A DNA stretch of 64,000 nt from Azospirillum cavernae (GCF_003590795.1 NZ_QYUL01000001.1:2311001-2375000), one strand, 5' to 3'. Counted from the first letter of the stretch, positions 11,162 to 20,044 are shown. Notes: generated by a model from the sequence alone, not told the origin. Program-made: numbers and translations.

Positions 11162-11473
11162 ATGCAACAGTCCCTCCCCGCCCCCGCCGCCCGTTTTCTG
11201 GGCGGCACACCCTGGCGATCCCTTGCCGTCGCGCTTTGTCTTGTGGCCGTCGCGCCCAGCCTGGCCAGCGCCGCCGCCAACGTGTCGGCGGGGCAAGCCG
11301 AAGCGAAGGAGGTCGCCAAATCGCAAGGGAATTGCACCCCCGCCAAGGTTGACGTCATGCGCTATGCCCCCGGACGGGAAGGAAGCACCGTGTTCAAGAT
11401 CGGCTGTTCGGAAGACAAGGACGCCTTTGTCCTGGTCCAATGCCGCTCACGGATTTGCGCGCTGCTCCGATAG
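11162..11473 (+). CDS. Small exported protein of unknown function
   Basis: A 103-residue protein with a clear Sec signal peptide: a basic N-region, the hydrophobic core LAVALCLVAVAP and a probable AXA cleavage at ASA-AAN. The mature part of about 65 residues has four cysteines (GNCTP, IGCSE, VQCRSRICALL), suggesting two disulfides in the periplasm. The ATG at 11162 is chosen; an upstream start two codons earlier is possible. No known family is recognised. Confidence 0.6.
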   Translation: MQQSLPAPAARFLGGTPWRSLAVALCLVAVAPSLASAAANVSAGQAEAKEVAKSQGNCTPAKVDVMRYAPGREGSTVFKIGCSEDKDAFVLVQCRSRICALLR

Positions 11474-11583
11474 AGCCATTTAGGAGTTGTTAATCACGTT
11501 GGCGCGCAATGCGACGATTGGGGATGGAGTCGGCCTCCAGCGCAGGAAAGCCGCCACGCACGTCACGGATCGGGATGAGCAGA

Positions 11584-11985
11584 ATGAAAACCGCAACGAC
11601 GCGACGCGGCCCCCCCCCGGTCTGGATGGCGGTTTTGCTGGCGTCTTGGCTGGCGCAGAGCGGTTGCACCGCGACTCAGTTGACCGGCGCGGCGGTCGGC
11701 GTCGACGTGGTCAGCTTGAACACCACCAAAAAAACCATTGGCGATCATGTGGTGTCCGGCATCACCGGGCAGGATTGCTCGATCATCAACCTGACCGAGA
11801 CGGGAACCTATTGCCCGGAAAAGCTCGTCGTTGACCGCTCGCGGCTCTATTGTTACCGGACCTTGGCCGATGTGGAATGCCACCACATCCCCGATCCCTA
11901 CAAGAACGGCTACACCGCGCTCGCCAGCCCGCCGCCGGATCTCAAACCCGCCGCCCCAAAGGCCAAAGGCTGGTTTGACGATTGA
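11584..11985 (+). CDS. Putative lipoprotein of unknown function
   Basis: The protein has a hydrophobic N-terminus ending in AQSGC followed by TATQLTGAAVGVDVVS, which resembles a lipobox although -3 is not the usual Leu. The mature part has further cysteines (QDCSII, TYCPEKL, LYCYRT, VECHHI) and a Pro/Lys-rich C-terminus. I use ATG 11584 (MKTATTRRG); ATG 11575 and 11509 are in frame, and no ribosome site decides between them. It probably sits in the outer membrane facing the periplasm; no function can be assigned. Confidence 0.6.
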   Translation: MKTATTRRGPPPVWMAVLLASWLAQSGCTATQLTGAAVGVDVVSLNTTKKTIGDHVVSGITGQDCSIINLTETGTYCPEKLVVDRSRLYCYRTLADVECHHIPDPYKNGYTALASPPPDLKPAAPKAKGWFDD

Positions 11986-12012
11986 GCCGGAGCGCGGCGT
12001 TCGCCGCGCCCA

Positions 12013-12465
12013 TCAGCGGATTTTCTTGGCGACGAAAGCCTTGGCGATGGCCATCATCGCCTTTTCGTGATTGGGGCCGCCAGCGGCGGCGGGTCCCGTT
12101 GAGCGCTGCGCGTCGTCGACCGGAGCCGCTCCACGCGACGACGCCCCGCCATCCCCGTCTCCCGCCTCGCGCCCCAACTGGTTCAGCACATTTTCCAGCG
12201 CATCCCGGCTCAATCCCGAGGCCGACGGACGCGCGCCGCCCGCCGCCGCGCCCGACCGGGCGCGCGTGGGCGCGCTGGATTGTGGACGCGCCGCCCGCTC
12301 GATGGCGGCGGCGACAATGGCCTTTAAAAAGGGTTGCGCCATGCCGCGCAGCAAATCGGGATCGCTCGCCGCCCAACTCATCAGGATTTTTTGCGCCAGC
12401 GCCCGGCTGCCCTTCGACGCCAGGATCGCTTCGCGCACTTTGCCGTCAACGTAGGAATTGCTCAT
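12013..12465 (-). CDS. Hypothetical protein, unknown function
   Basis: A 150-residue cytoplasmic protein with three parts. Residues 1-60 are an ordered-looking helical region (VREAILASKGSRALAQKILM). Residues 60-135 are a low-complexity Ala/Gly/Ser/Arg linker. The C-terminus is a short helix (HEKAMMAIAKAFVAKKIR). No domain is recognised. It is convergent with the lipoprotein gene and divergent from the DsbA-family gene. Confidence 0.6.
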   Translation of the reverse strand: MSNSYVDGKVREAILASKGSRALAQKILMSWAASDPDLLRGMAQPFLKAIVAAAIERAARPQSSAPTRARSGAAAGGARPSASGLSRDALENVLNQLGREAGDGDGGASSRGAAPVDDAQRSTGPAAAGGPNHEKAMMAIAKAFVAKKIR

Positions 12466-12598
12466 CGCCCGCGCGCCCTTGACACGACCGCGACCAAGAC
12501 GCCGGGGCCGGGTTCGACTGTCGGTCCATATCGGTTAACAAAGTGTTGCGATGAACTAATCGTTGCCCATCGGCGCCCGCGCGGCGATAGTGGTGGGC

Positions 12599-13252
12599 AT
12601 GCTGATCGAAACCTTCGCCGATCTGATTTGCCCCTGGTGCTACATCGGCAAGAACCGATTGGCCCGCGCGCTGGACTCGCGGCCCGGACTTCGCCCCGAC
12701 ATTCGTTGGCAGCCTTTCCAGCTCAACCCGGACATGCCGCCGGGCGGGATGGCGCGGTCCGACTATCTGGCGCTGAAGTTCGGCGGGCCGGAGCGGGCGC
12801 GGCAAATCCACCGGATGGTCGAGGACACCGCCGAACGCGATGGCTTGCCGCTGGCGCTCGACCGCATCCGCCGCACGCCCAACAGCTTTGACGCGCACCG
12901 GGCGATTCGCATCGCCGGGCGGCAAGGGCAGAGCAACGCCATGGCCGACGCGCTGTTCACCGCCTATTTCGTCCAAGGGTTGGACATCAGCGATCACGAG
13001 ATTCTCGCCGCCACCGCCGCCGCCCTTGGGCTGGACGGGGCGGAGGTCAAACGCCTGCTCGCCACCGACGCCGAAAGCGCGACGGTTCAATCCGCCGACG
13101 CGCTCGCCCGTCAAATGGGCTTGCAGGCGGTCCCCTGCTACATCTTCAACCGGCGTTACGCGCTGTCGGGGGCGCAGGAACCGGCCAGCTTCCTGCCGCT
13201 GCTCGATCTTGGCGTGGATGACGCCGAGCATTTGTCTGTGGTCGGCGGCTGA
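12599..13252 (+). CDS. DsbA-family (FrnE-like) oxidoreductase
   Basis: A 217-residue thioredoxin-fold protein. The redox motif CPWCYIGK is at residues 11-18, close to the N-terminus, and there is no signal peptide. The cis-proline loop LQAVPCYIFN lies near residue 180. The pattern matches the FrnE/2-hydroxychromene-2-carboxylate-isomerase-like DsbA superfamily, thought to act on thiols or polyketides in the cytoplasm. I start at ATG 12599 (MLIETFADLICPWCYIG); the in-frame upstream part is not family-like. Substrate unknown. Confidence 0.9.
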   Translation: MLIETFADLICPWCYIGKNRLARALDSRPGLRPDIRWQPFQLNPDMPPGGMARSDYLALKFGGPERARQIHRMVEDTAERDGLPLALDRIRRTPNSFDAHRAIRIAGRQGQSNAMADALFTAYFVQGLDISDHEILAATAAALGLDGAEVKRLLATDAESATVQSADALARQMGLQAVPCYIFNRRYALSGAQEPASFLPLLDLGVDDAEHLSVVGG

Positions 13253-13274
13253 AAAAGGCCGCCCTGCCCGCCCC

Positions 13275-13724
13275 TTACGCCCGCTTGTCCCAACCGCCGC
13301 GTTCGTTCTGCTGCCAATAGGTCAGGCCGTGGCCGGCGGCCTTGCAGGTTTTCCAACGGTCGCGCGCCGCCAGCACCGCGTCCTCGTCGTTGCCGTCAAA
13401 CAGGTCGCACACCAGATCGAAGCCGTCCATCCGGTCGCTGACCGATCCATCGACCACCACCAGCACGGTGGCGTTGTTCGGATTTTCATCCTCCGCCGTC
13501 AGCCAGATCGGCTGTTTGTCGGCGAAGCCGTCACGGGCGGCGCCGTGCGGCAGGAACGAGTTGGGATCGTAGGTCCACAAAAGCTGATTGAGCGCGTCCA
13601 CCCGCTCCGGCGAGGCCGCCAGCACCACGGCGCGCCAATTCCGCTCCAAAACCTTTTCCAGGATCTTGGGCAGCGCCTGTTCCAGCGTGCGGCGTTGCAG
13701 ATGATAAAAGCGGACTTCGGTCAT
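13275..13724 (-). CDS. holC: DNA polymerase III subunit chi
   Basis: A 149-residue clamp-loader accessory subunit that links Pol III to SSB. Family features are the N-terminal VRFYHLQRRTLEQALPKIL, the central LNQLLWTYDPNSFLPHG, and PIWLTAEDENPNNATVLVVV. The ATG at 13724 (MTEVRFYH) is preferred to an upstream TTG because HolC normally begins there. It lies downstream of pepA on the same strand, an arrangement common in alphaproteobacteria, though a hairpin separates the two genes. Confidence 0.93.
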   Translation of the reverse strand: MTEVRFYHLQRRTLEQALPKILEKVLERNWRAVVLAASPERVDALNQLLWTYDPNSFLPHGAARDGFADKQPIWLTAEDENPNNATVLVVVDGSVSDRMDGFDLVCDLFDGNDEDAVLAARDRWKTCKAAGHGLTYWQQNERGGWDKRA

Positions 13725-13760
13725 AGTGAAATGGTCGCGTTCTCGCTCGGTCAACGAAAC

Positions 13761-13791
13761 GCCCCGCCGCCAGACTCACCGGCGGCGGGGC
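13761..13791 (-). terminator. Intrinsic terminator between pepA and holC
   Basis: An 11-bp perfect GC stem (GCCCCGCCGCC and GGCGGCGGGGC) with a nine-base loop. On the minus strand it is followed by GTTTCGTT. It would end or attenuate the pepA transcript before holC, so holC may have reduced or separate expression. Confidence 0.6.
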
Positions 13792-13819
13792 GATCCATCA
13801 TCTCACGATCTCAGCCCCC

Positions 13820-13855
13820 GTGGAATCAGGCTTCGTGGAATCAGGCTTCGTGGAA
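13820..13855. repeat. 15-bp tandem duplication of the pepA stop region
   Basis: The 15-mer GTGGAATCAGGCTTC is present twice in a row, plus a six-base third start. On the minus strand it encodes the last residues of PepA and its stop (FHEA stop) and repeats the same four codons and stop beyond the real terminus. It looks like a replication-slippage duplication with no effect on the protein. Confidence 0.9.
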
Positions 13856-15361
13856 ATCAGCGACGAAGCGGTCGAGCAGACGCACGCCGAAGGCCGACGC
13901 GCCCTTCGGCACCGTGCCGCTGTCCTTCTTCGCCCAGGCCACGCCCGCGATGTCGATGTGCGCCCACGGCACATCGTTGACGAAACGCTTGAGGAACTGC
14001 GCGCCGACGATGCTGCCGGCCCCGCCGCCCGACCCGACATTCTTCATGTCGGCGGCGGGGGTTTCGATTTCCTTGTCGTAGGCGTCGTTCATCGGCAGGC
14101 GCCACACCGGCTGACCGACCTTCAGACCGGCGGCGGTCAGATTCTGCGCCAGCTCGTCGTTGTTGGCGAACAGCCCCGCGTGCTCATGACCCAGCGCGAC
14201 GATGACCGCGCCGGTCAGGGTGGCGAGGTCGATCATCAGCTTGGGCTTGAAGACGTCCTGCGCGTACCACAGGCAATCGGCCAGCACCAGACGGCCTTCG
14301 GCGTCGGTGTTGATGACCTCGATGGTCTGGCCCGACAGCGAGGTGACGATGTCGCCGGGGCGCTGCGCCGTGCCGGACGGCATGTTTTCCACCAAACCGA
14401 CGATGCCGACAGCGTTGACCTTGGCCTTGCGGGCGGCCAACGCGTGCATCGTGCCGATGACGGTCGCCGACCCGCCCATGTCCCACTTCATGTCCTCCAT
14501 CCCGGCGGCGCCCTTGATGGAGATGCCCCCGGTGTCGAAGGTCACGCCCTTGCCGATGAAGGCCAGCGGGCGCTGGTCCTCGCCGTCGCCGTTGCCGTTG
14601 TAGCGCATGACGACGACGCGCGCCTCGCGCGCGCTGCCCTGGGCCACGCCCAACAGCGCGCCCATGCCGAGCTTGCGCAGCTTCTTCGGCTCCAGAATCT
14701 CGACCTCGACGCCCAGTTCCTCCAGCGCCTTGGTCCGGTCGGCGAGGCTTTCCGGGTAGATGACGTTCGCCGGTTCCGACACCAGATCGCGGGTGAAGAA
14801 CACCGCGTCGGCCAGCGTATCGAGCTTGGCGAAGGCCTTCTTGGCCTCGTCCGCGCCGTCGGCCAGCAGCGTCAGCTTGCCCAGCGACGGCTTCGGCTCT
14901 TTCTTCTCGGCCTTTTTGTCGTTGGTCTTGTATTTGTCGAACTTGTAGGAGCGCAGACGCGCGCCAAAGGCGATTTCGGCGGCGGCGGCCGCGCCGGTCA
15001 GCGCCGCGCCCTCCGACAGATCGACCAGCACCGACGCCTCGTCGCCCGCCTTGTCCAGCGTGACGAACAGCGTGCCGCCGACCGATTGCAGGGTCAGATC
15101 GGTGATCTCCTCGGCCTTGCCGACGCCGACCAGCAACACGCGCTCCAGCTCGACCCCCGACGGGGCCAGCAGAGTCAGCGTCTCATCCTTCTTGCCGGTG
15201 AAGCGGGCGGCGGCCATGGCGCGGACGAGCGCGCCGCCGGTCTTCTGGTCAAGCTCCTGCCCGAGCGCGCCGAGGCTGCGGTCGGTGGCGACGGTGACGG
15301 CGAGGATGCCGGGCTTGCCCAGCGCCGACGACAAGGACGGCTTCGCGAAGGAGAACTTCAT
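13841..15361 (-). CDS. pepA: Leucyl aminopeptidase (M17)
   Basis: A 506-residue cytosolic hexameric zinc aminopeptidase that removes N-terminal residues from peptides; in some bacteria PepA also binds DNA. The M17 signature NTDAEGRL is at residues 351-358. The metal/catalytic stretch IGKGVTFDTGGISIKG is near residues 269-284 and DMGGSATVIG follows. A Lys/Glu-rich insert around residues 145-160 (DKKAEKKEPKP) links the N-terminal and catalytic domains. ATG 15361 (MKFSFAKPSLSS) is the natural start. Confidence 0.97.
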   Translation of the reverse strand: MKFSFAKPSLSSALGKPGILAVTVATDRSLGALGQELDQKTGGALVRAMAAARFTGKKDETLTLLAPSGVELERVLLVGVGKAEEITDLTLQSVGGTLFVTLDKAGDEASVLVDLSEGAALTGAAAAAEIAFGARLRSYKFDKYKTNDKKAEKKEPKPSLGKLTLLADGADEAKKAFAKLDTLADAVFFTRDLVSEPANVIYPESLADRTKALEELGVEVEILEPKKLRKLGMGALLGVAQGSAREARVVVMRYNGNGDGEDQRPLAFIGKGVTFDTGGISIKGAAGMEDMKWDMGGSATVIGTMHALAARKAKVNAVGIVGLVENMPSGTAQRPGDIVTSLSGQTIEVINTDAEGRLVLADCLWYAQDVFKPKLMIDLATLTGAVIVALGHEHAGLFANNDELAQNLTAAGLKVGQPVWRLPMNDAYDKEIETPAADMKNVGSGGGAGSIVGAQFLKRFVNDVPWAHIDIAGVAWAKKDSGTVPKGASAFGVRLLDRFVADFHEA

Positions 15362-15528
15362 GTGGTCCTCTTGAATTGGCCCGACAACGCCGACGGCGCC
15401 CGGAAGGAAGACGGCGCCGACGGCGCCCGGAGGAAAATGGCGGGTGAAACCCTAACCCAGCGATAAAGGCCGCGCCACCCCGCCTGTCAAGGCCGGGGGC
15501 GGAGATTGGATTGGTTCTGCGCCGCCAT

Positions 15529-15629
15529 GCCCCCTCCCCAGCCCTCCCCCGCTGCGCGGGAGAGGGAGCATGGGAAAGCAGGTGCCAGTCCCCTCTCCCG
15601 CGTTCGCGGGGGAGGGTTAGGGAGGGGGC
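15529..15629. repeat. Paired inverted REP/BIME-like element
   Basis: Two about 40-bp copies of the same palindromic element face each other (15529-15567 and 15589-15629), separated by about 20 bases. Each has the outer arm GCCCCCTCCC and a hairpin CCCTCCCCCGC/GCGGGAGAGGG. It lies in the intergenic space between pepA and the RsmB-like gene. The same pair occurs at 19095-19213, so it is a dispersed family. Confidence 0.85.
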
Positions 15630-15660
15630 AAACCGGAGCGCGGTTCAAACCACAAGCCGC

Positions 15661-17097
15661 TCAGGCGTCGGTCGCCGTCGCGATGTCTTGCGGATCGACC
15701 TCGCCCAGTTCGGCGCCGTCCAGATCGGCGACTTCAAACTCAGCGGCCTCCGCGTCATCCGCCGCCTCGTCCGTCGTCTCCGCCGCGACCTCTTCAGCCT
15801 TGCGGTCGAGGATGGCGGCGAAGAAGCCGTCGGTGTCGTGGCGGGCTGGGGTCAGGCGCAGATAAGGGCCATCGCAGGGAACGGGGCCATAGGCCTCTTC
15901 CGCCCACACGTCGGCCACCGGCTTGACGGTGAATTCCGGGTGGGTTTCCAGGAAATGGGCGATCTGCCCCTCATTCTCGTCAAACAGCATGGAGCAGGTG
16001 GCGTAGATCAACCGCCCGCCCGGCTTCACCAGCCGCGCGGCGCTGTCCAGAATGTTGGCCTGCAACGGCACCAGTTCGCTCAGGCCCGGCCCGAGTTGCC
16101 GCCAACGGCTGTCCGGGTTGCGCCGCCAGGTGCCGGTGCCGGAGCACGGCGCGTCCACCAGAACGCGGTCGAACTTGCGCTTGTGGCGCTTTACCCAGGG
16201 ATCGCGCTCGCTGGTCAGCGGGTGCGCCTCGATGTTGTGCAGACCGGCGCGGCGGAACCGCTCGGCGGCGCGCTTCAGGCGACCGGCCAGCACGTCGCAG
16301 GCGACGACGCGGCCCTTGTTCTTCATCATGGCGGCGATGGCCAGCGTCTTGCCGCCCGCGCCCGCGCAGAAATCAACGACCTGATGGCCCGGCTTCGCGG
16401 CCACCGCCAGCGCGACGAGCTGCGAGCCTTCGTCCTGGATCTCGACCAGACCGTCCTTGAACGCGTCAACGCCGCCCAACGGCGGACGGCCCTTGACCCG
16501 CAGGCCAAACGGCGACCATTGCGTGACTTCGGCGACGATCTGCGCCTTGGCCAGCGCCTTGATGGCGCTCGCCTGGTTGGCCTTCAGCGGGTTGATGCGC
16601 AGGTCGAGCGGCGCGGCGTCGAGCAGCTTTTCCATCTCCACCGCGAAACGGTCGCCCAGCGAGGCGCGGATCGGACCCTCGGCCCAATCCGGGCATTCGA
16701 CGCGCACCGCTTCCGGCATCTCGGGATGCTCCAGCGTGTGGGTGTCGAGCGCGCCGACCAGCGCCAATTCGTTTTCGGTCATGCGTTCGGGCGCGAATTT
16801 GCCGCCGCTGAACATCTCCAGCACGACGCCCGCGTTGCGGCGCTCTTCCAGCAGCGCGTAGGCCAGCGTGCGGGCGCGCGGCGTCGGGCGATGCCCGGCG
16901 CGCTCGATCCACCAGCTCAGCCGCGCGTGACGCCGCAGGATCGCGTAGGTGGTCTGCGCGACGTTGCTGCGGTCCTTCGAGCCAATGTAGCGACGGTTGC
17001 GAAAATACGCGCTCATCACCGCGTCGGCGGGGCGGGCGATGTCGTCGATCTCGGTCAACAGCTCGATGACCGCCTGAAGGCGGGCGGCGGGTGTCAT
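15661..17097 (-). CDS. RsmB/NOL1/NOP2-family rRNA cytosine-C5 methyltransferase
   Basis: A 478-residue SAM-dependent RNA m5C methyltransferase. The NusB-like N-terminal helical part is short; the catalytic domain shows motif I VDFCAGAGGKTLAIA, motif IV DAPCSGTGTWRRNPD with one catalytic Cys, and motif VI YATCSMLFDENEGQ with the second. The C-terminal 35 residues are Ala/Glu/Asp-rich and probably disordered. I start at ATG 17097 (MTPAARLQAVIELLTE) with GAAGGA upstream; the open frame extends to 17376 without family resemblance. The precise rRNA site is not established. Confidence 0.92.
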   Translation of the reverse strand: MTPAARLQAVIELLTEIDDIARPADAVMSAYFRNRRYIGSKDRSNVAQTTYAILRRHARLSWWIERAGHRPTPRARTLAYALLEERRNAGVVLEMFSGGKFAPERMTENELALVGALDTHTLEHPEMPEAVRVECPDWAEGPIRASLGDRFAVEMEKLLDAAPLDLRINPLKANQASAIKALAKAQIVAEVTQWSPFGLRVKGRPPLGGVDAFKDGLVEIQDEGSQLVALAVAAKPGHQVVDFCAGAGGKTLAIAAMMKNKGRVVACDVLAGRLKRAAERFRRAGLHNIEAHPLTSERDPWVKRHKRKFDRVLVDAPCSGTGTWRRNPDSRWRQLGPGLSELVPLQANILDSAARLVKPGGRLIYATCSMLFDENEGQIAHFLETHPEFTVKPVADVWAEEAYGPVPCDGPYLRLTPARHDTDGFFAAILDRKAEEVAAETTDEAADDAEAAEFEVADLDGAELGEVDPQDIATATDA

Positions 17098-17387
17098 GGT
17101 GGCGGAATCCTTCGGGGGGCAAATGCGGCGGACGCAAAACGGCGTCGGCCCACCCTGTCGATACCGCGTTTTGCGGTCGTTTGTCACGTCTTGCGCGCGA
17201 CGGCGCTTGGCGGGGCTGTCATCGGAGGCCGTGACATCGGCGCGCGGGGACCGGAACCAGGGCAAACAGCCGTTGACGCTGCCGACGCCGCTCGGCACAA
17301 ACGGGCCGGGGATGTGACTTTGGCGTGACAAGCCGGGACGCGCCCCAAGGACTTTGAAACAGCGCGTCTTGGGCAAGGGGTGGCGTG

Positions 17388-18545
17388 ATGGCGGTTGCGG
17401 GCTGGATGACAGTGCGTCGAGTGATCGGGCGCGCGGTTGGGTTGGGCGCGGTCTTGGCCCTGGCGGCTTGCGCCGGAACCACGCCCATCGCCCACCTGCC
17501 GGGCGGCGGCAAACGGCCCTATGTCAGCCCTGAACAGATCGCCCCGGATTTCCGGGGGCTGGCCGGTTGGGGCGAGGACGATCACGCCGAAGCCCTGCCC
17601 GCCGTGCAGCGCACCTGCGGCTGGGTGAAAAGCCAACCACCGGGCAAGCCGTTGGGCGCGCACCGCGCCGCCGGAACCACCGACGATTGGCGCGCCATCT
17701 GCGCCGCCGCCAACCGCTTGGCCCCCAACGACCCGGAAGCCGCCCGCCTGTTTTTCGAGGCGAACTTCACCCCGGTGACGCTGGGCGCGGGGCAAGAGGG
17801 GCTGTTCACCGGCTATTACGAAAGCGAATTGCGCGGCAGTTGGACGCGCAGCGAGCGTTTCAACACCCCGCTCTACCGCAAGCCAAACCAAGGAAACCTG
17901 CCGTCGCGCGCGCGCATCACCAGCGGCGCGTTGAACGGCCGGGGCCTGGAACTCCTGTGGGTGGACGATCCCATCGACGCCTTTTTCCTGGAAATCCAGG
18001 GATCGGGCCGGGTGCGGATGACCGACGGCTCTTACGTTGGCCTCAGCTTTGGCGGGCAGAACGGCCACAGCTATTACCCGATTGGCCGCCACATCCTCGA
18101 CCGGGGCGACGCCACGCCGGACCAGATGTCGCTGCAACTGATCCGCCGCTGGCTGAAGGAGCATCCGGGCGAGGCCAACGACGTGATGAACCTCAACCCC
18201 TCCTACGTCTTCTTCAAGCAGCGCACCGAAGGCGGACCGCGCGGCGCCCGCAACATGGAGCTGACGCCGGGCCGCAGTCTGGCGGTGGACGTCGAGCATG
18301 TGCCGTTGGGCGTGCCCCTGTGGCTGGAGGTGCGCGAGGCGCCGGTGCCGGGCGGCGGCTTCAAACGGCTGGTGCTGGCGCAGGACACCGGCGGCGCCAT
18401 CAAGGGGGCGGTGCGCGGCGATCTGTTCTGGGGCGCCGGGACGGAGGCCGAAGAGGGTGCCGGAGTGATGAAGGCGCGCGGGCGCTTCACCATGCTCGCC
18501 CCGCGCAACGCGGCGTTCCAGACGGCGCAGGTCCCAACGAAGTAA
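17388..18545 (+). CDS. mltA: Membrane-bound lytic murein transglycosylase A
   Basis: A 385-residue outer-membrane lipoprotein that cleaves peptidoglycan, forming 1,6-anhydromuramyl ends. The signal ends with LALAACAG, so Cys28 is lipidated. MltA domain features include LFTGYYESELRGSW, FFLEIQGSGRVRM and NPSYVFF. The C-terminal 3D domain carries AQDTGGAIKGAVRGDLFWG with catalytic aspartate. ATG 17388 is preceded by AAGGGG. It is followed directly by the GNAT gene. Confidence 0.95.
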   Translation: MAVAGWMTVRRVIGRAVGLGAVLALAACAGTTPIAHLPGGGKRPYVSPEQIAPDFRGLAGWGEDDHAEALPAVQRTCGWVKSQPPGKPLGAHRAAGTTDDWRAICAAANRLAPNDPEAARLFFEANFTPVTLGAGQEGLFTGYYESELRGSWTRSERFNTPLYRKPNQGNLPSRARITSGALNGRGLELLWVDDPIDAFFLEIQGSGRVRMTDGSYVGLSFGGQNGHSYYPIGRHILDRGDATPDQMSLQLIRRWLKEHPGEANDVMNLNPSYVFFKQRTEGGPRGARNMELTPGRSLAVDVEHVPLGVPLWLEVREAPVPGGGFKRLVLAQDTGGAIKGAVRGDLFWGAGTEAEEGAGVMKARGRFTMLAPRNAAFQTAQVPTK

Positions 18546-19067
18546 ATGCGGCTGGTCCGTCTGACCGATCTGGCCGACCAAGAATCGGCGTTGGACGCGC
18601 TGGAGGCGATCTTTTTCGCCTCCACCACCCGCACGGACTTCGCCAACGCGGCGGAGCGCGCCGCCTTTCTGGCGACCTGGACCGGCTGGTTCGTCGCCCA
18701 CGCCCCCGCCGATCTGTGGTTCGCGGTGGCGGAGGACGGGACCATCACCGGCTATCTGACCGGCTGCAAGGACAGCGCCGGGGCGACGCCGCTCGACCGG
18801 ACCATCCCGAAATACGAGGTCTTCGCCGATCATTTCGCCGCCTACCCGGCGCATTTCCACGTCAATGTCCGGCCCGGCTGGCGCGACCGGGGAATCGGGC
18901 GTCTGTTGGTGGACCGCTTCGCCGAGGATTGCCGGGCCGACGGCTTGCCCGGCCTGCACCTCGTCACCGGGATCTTCGCCCGCAACATCGCCTTCTACCA
19001 GCGCGCCGGATTCACCGACGCCCTGCAACGCGGCCCGCTGCTGTTTTTGGGGCGGCGGCTGTGCTAA
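18546..19067 (+). CDS. GNAT-family N-acetyltransferase
   Basis: A 173-residue acetyl-CoA-dependent acetyltransferase. The acetyl-CoA pyrophosphate loop appears as VRPGWRDRGIGRLLVDRF, and the C-terminal motif FARNIAFYQRAGFTD is typical of the family. The ATG directly abuts the mltA stop (TAA ATG), so it is probably co-translated with mltA. Substrate unknown. Confidence 0.88.
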   Translation: MRLVRLTDLADQESALDALEAIFFASTTRTDFANAAERAAFLATWTGWFVAHAPADLWFAVAEDGTITGYLTGCKDSAGATPLDRTIPKYEVFADHFAAYPAHFHVNVRPGWRDRGIGRLLVDRFAEDCRADGLPGLHLVTGIFARNIAFYQRAGFTDALQRGPLLFLGRRLC

Positions 19068-19094
19068 CACGACCATAGAAGCTTTGGCGTCGCT

Positions 19095-19213
19095 TTCCCC
19101 CTCCCTACCCCTCCCCCGCTTCGCGGGAGAGGGAACTCCGCTGAACGCCGACAAAGCCGACAAAGCTCAAGGCCCCCTCTCCCGCGCAGCGGGGGAGGGT
19201 TGGGGAGGGGGCC
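19095..19213. repeat. Second paired inverted REP/BIME-like element
   Basis: The left copy (about 19095-19134) and right copy (19171-19213) are inverted versions of one element: outer arm CCCCCTCCC, then CCCTCCCCCGC/GCGGGAGAGGG. The spacer is about 37 bases and includes a short internal repeat (GACAAAGCC GACAAAGCT). It occupies the gap between the GNAT gene and the SpoU methyltransferase. It matches the pair at 15529-15629. Confidence 0.85.
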
Positions 19214-19246
19214 ATCCCGCCAACTGCCCGCCCGAAAGCCCGCCGC

Positions 19247-20008
19247 ATGACCCGCCCGCCCCTGCTCATCGAAAGCCCGCAGAACCCGCAATTCAAGCTG
19301 TGGGAATCGGCGTTGGACGGGCGCGGGTTGAAGAAGAACGGCAAATTCCTGCTGGCCGGGCTGAAAACGGTGCCGGAGGCGCTGCGCCAGCGCCCCGACC
19401 GTTTCGAACGGCTGCTGTTCACCGATCCCGCCCAGATCGCCGGGTGGCCGCTGCCGGCGGGGGTCGAGCCGGTGCAACTGGCCCCCGCCCTGTTCCGGGC
19501 GCTGGACGTGTCGGGAACCGGCTTCCCGCTGCTGGTCGGCAATGTGCCGCGTTTCCCGATGATCGACCTGAGCCAGCCGCCGCAGGGGTTGGAACTGCTG
19601 TGCGCGTTGGGCGATCCCAGCAATCTGGGGGCGTTGCTGCGCAGCGCGGCGGCCTTCGGCGCGTCGCGCGTCGTGTTGCTGGAGGGCGCCGCGCACCCCT
19701 TCCACCCGAAATGCCTGCGGGCGGCGTCCAACGCGCAATTCTCGCTGACCCTGCTGCGCGGCCCGCGCTGGGCCGAGGTCAACGCGGCGGCGGGGCCGCT
19801 CTACGCGCTCGACGGCGGCGGAACCGACCTGACCCGCTTCGATTGGCCGACCGATCTGCGGCTGATTTTGGGGGAGGAAGGCCAAGGCGTCCCGGCGGAC
19901 TGCCCGGCGGTTCGCCTGTCGGTGCCGACCACGGGCAATGTGGAGTCGCTCAACGCCACCGTGGCCGTCAGCGTCGCCTTGTTCGCGCGGTTCGCGGCGC
20001 TGCGATAA
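19247..20008 (+). CDS. SpoU/TrmH-family RNA 2'-O-methyltransferase
   Basis: A 253-residue SPOUT-fold RNA ribose methyltransferase. An N-terminal substrate-binding part (IESPQNPQFKLWESAL) precedes the three SPOUT motifs: LGDPSNLGALLRSAAAFGA, LILGEEGQGVP and SLNATVAVSVALF, which build the trefoil knot. The start ATG 19247 gives the usual length. Target RNA cannot be deduced. Confidence 0.93.
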   Translation: MTRPPLLIESPQNPQFKLWESALDGRGLKKNGKFLLAGLKTVPEALRQRPDRFERLLFTDPAQIAGWPLPAGVEPVQLAPALFRALDVSGTGFPLLVGNVPRFPMIDLSQPPQGLELLCALGDPSNLGALLRSAAAFGASRVVLLEGAAHPFHPKCLRAASNAQFSLTLLRGPRWAEVNAAAGPLYALDGGGTDLTRFDWPTDLRLILGEEGQGVPADCPAVRLSVPTTGNVESLNATVAVSVALFARFAALR

Positions 20009-20016
20009 AAAGAAAA

Positions 20017-20044
20017 TCCCTCCCCCGCGCGAGCGGGAGAGGGA
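20017..20044. terminator. Hairpin between convergent SpoU-family gene and guaB
   Basis: TCCCTCCCCCGC and GCGGGAGAGGGA form a stem with a short GA-rich loop. It lies between the two convergent stops and is the solo half of the REP-like family. It may act as a bidirectional terminator, though no strong T-run follows on either strand. Confidence 0.5.

Noticed and set aside
15511..17328. A 605-residue plus-strand open frame
   Set aside because: Antisense of the RsmB-like methyltransferase, whose motifs are clear on the minus strand.
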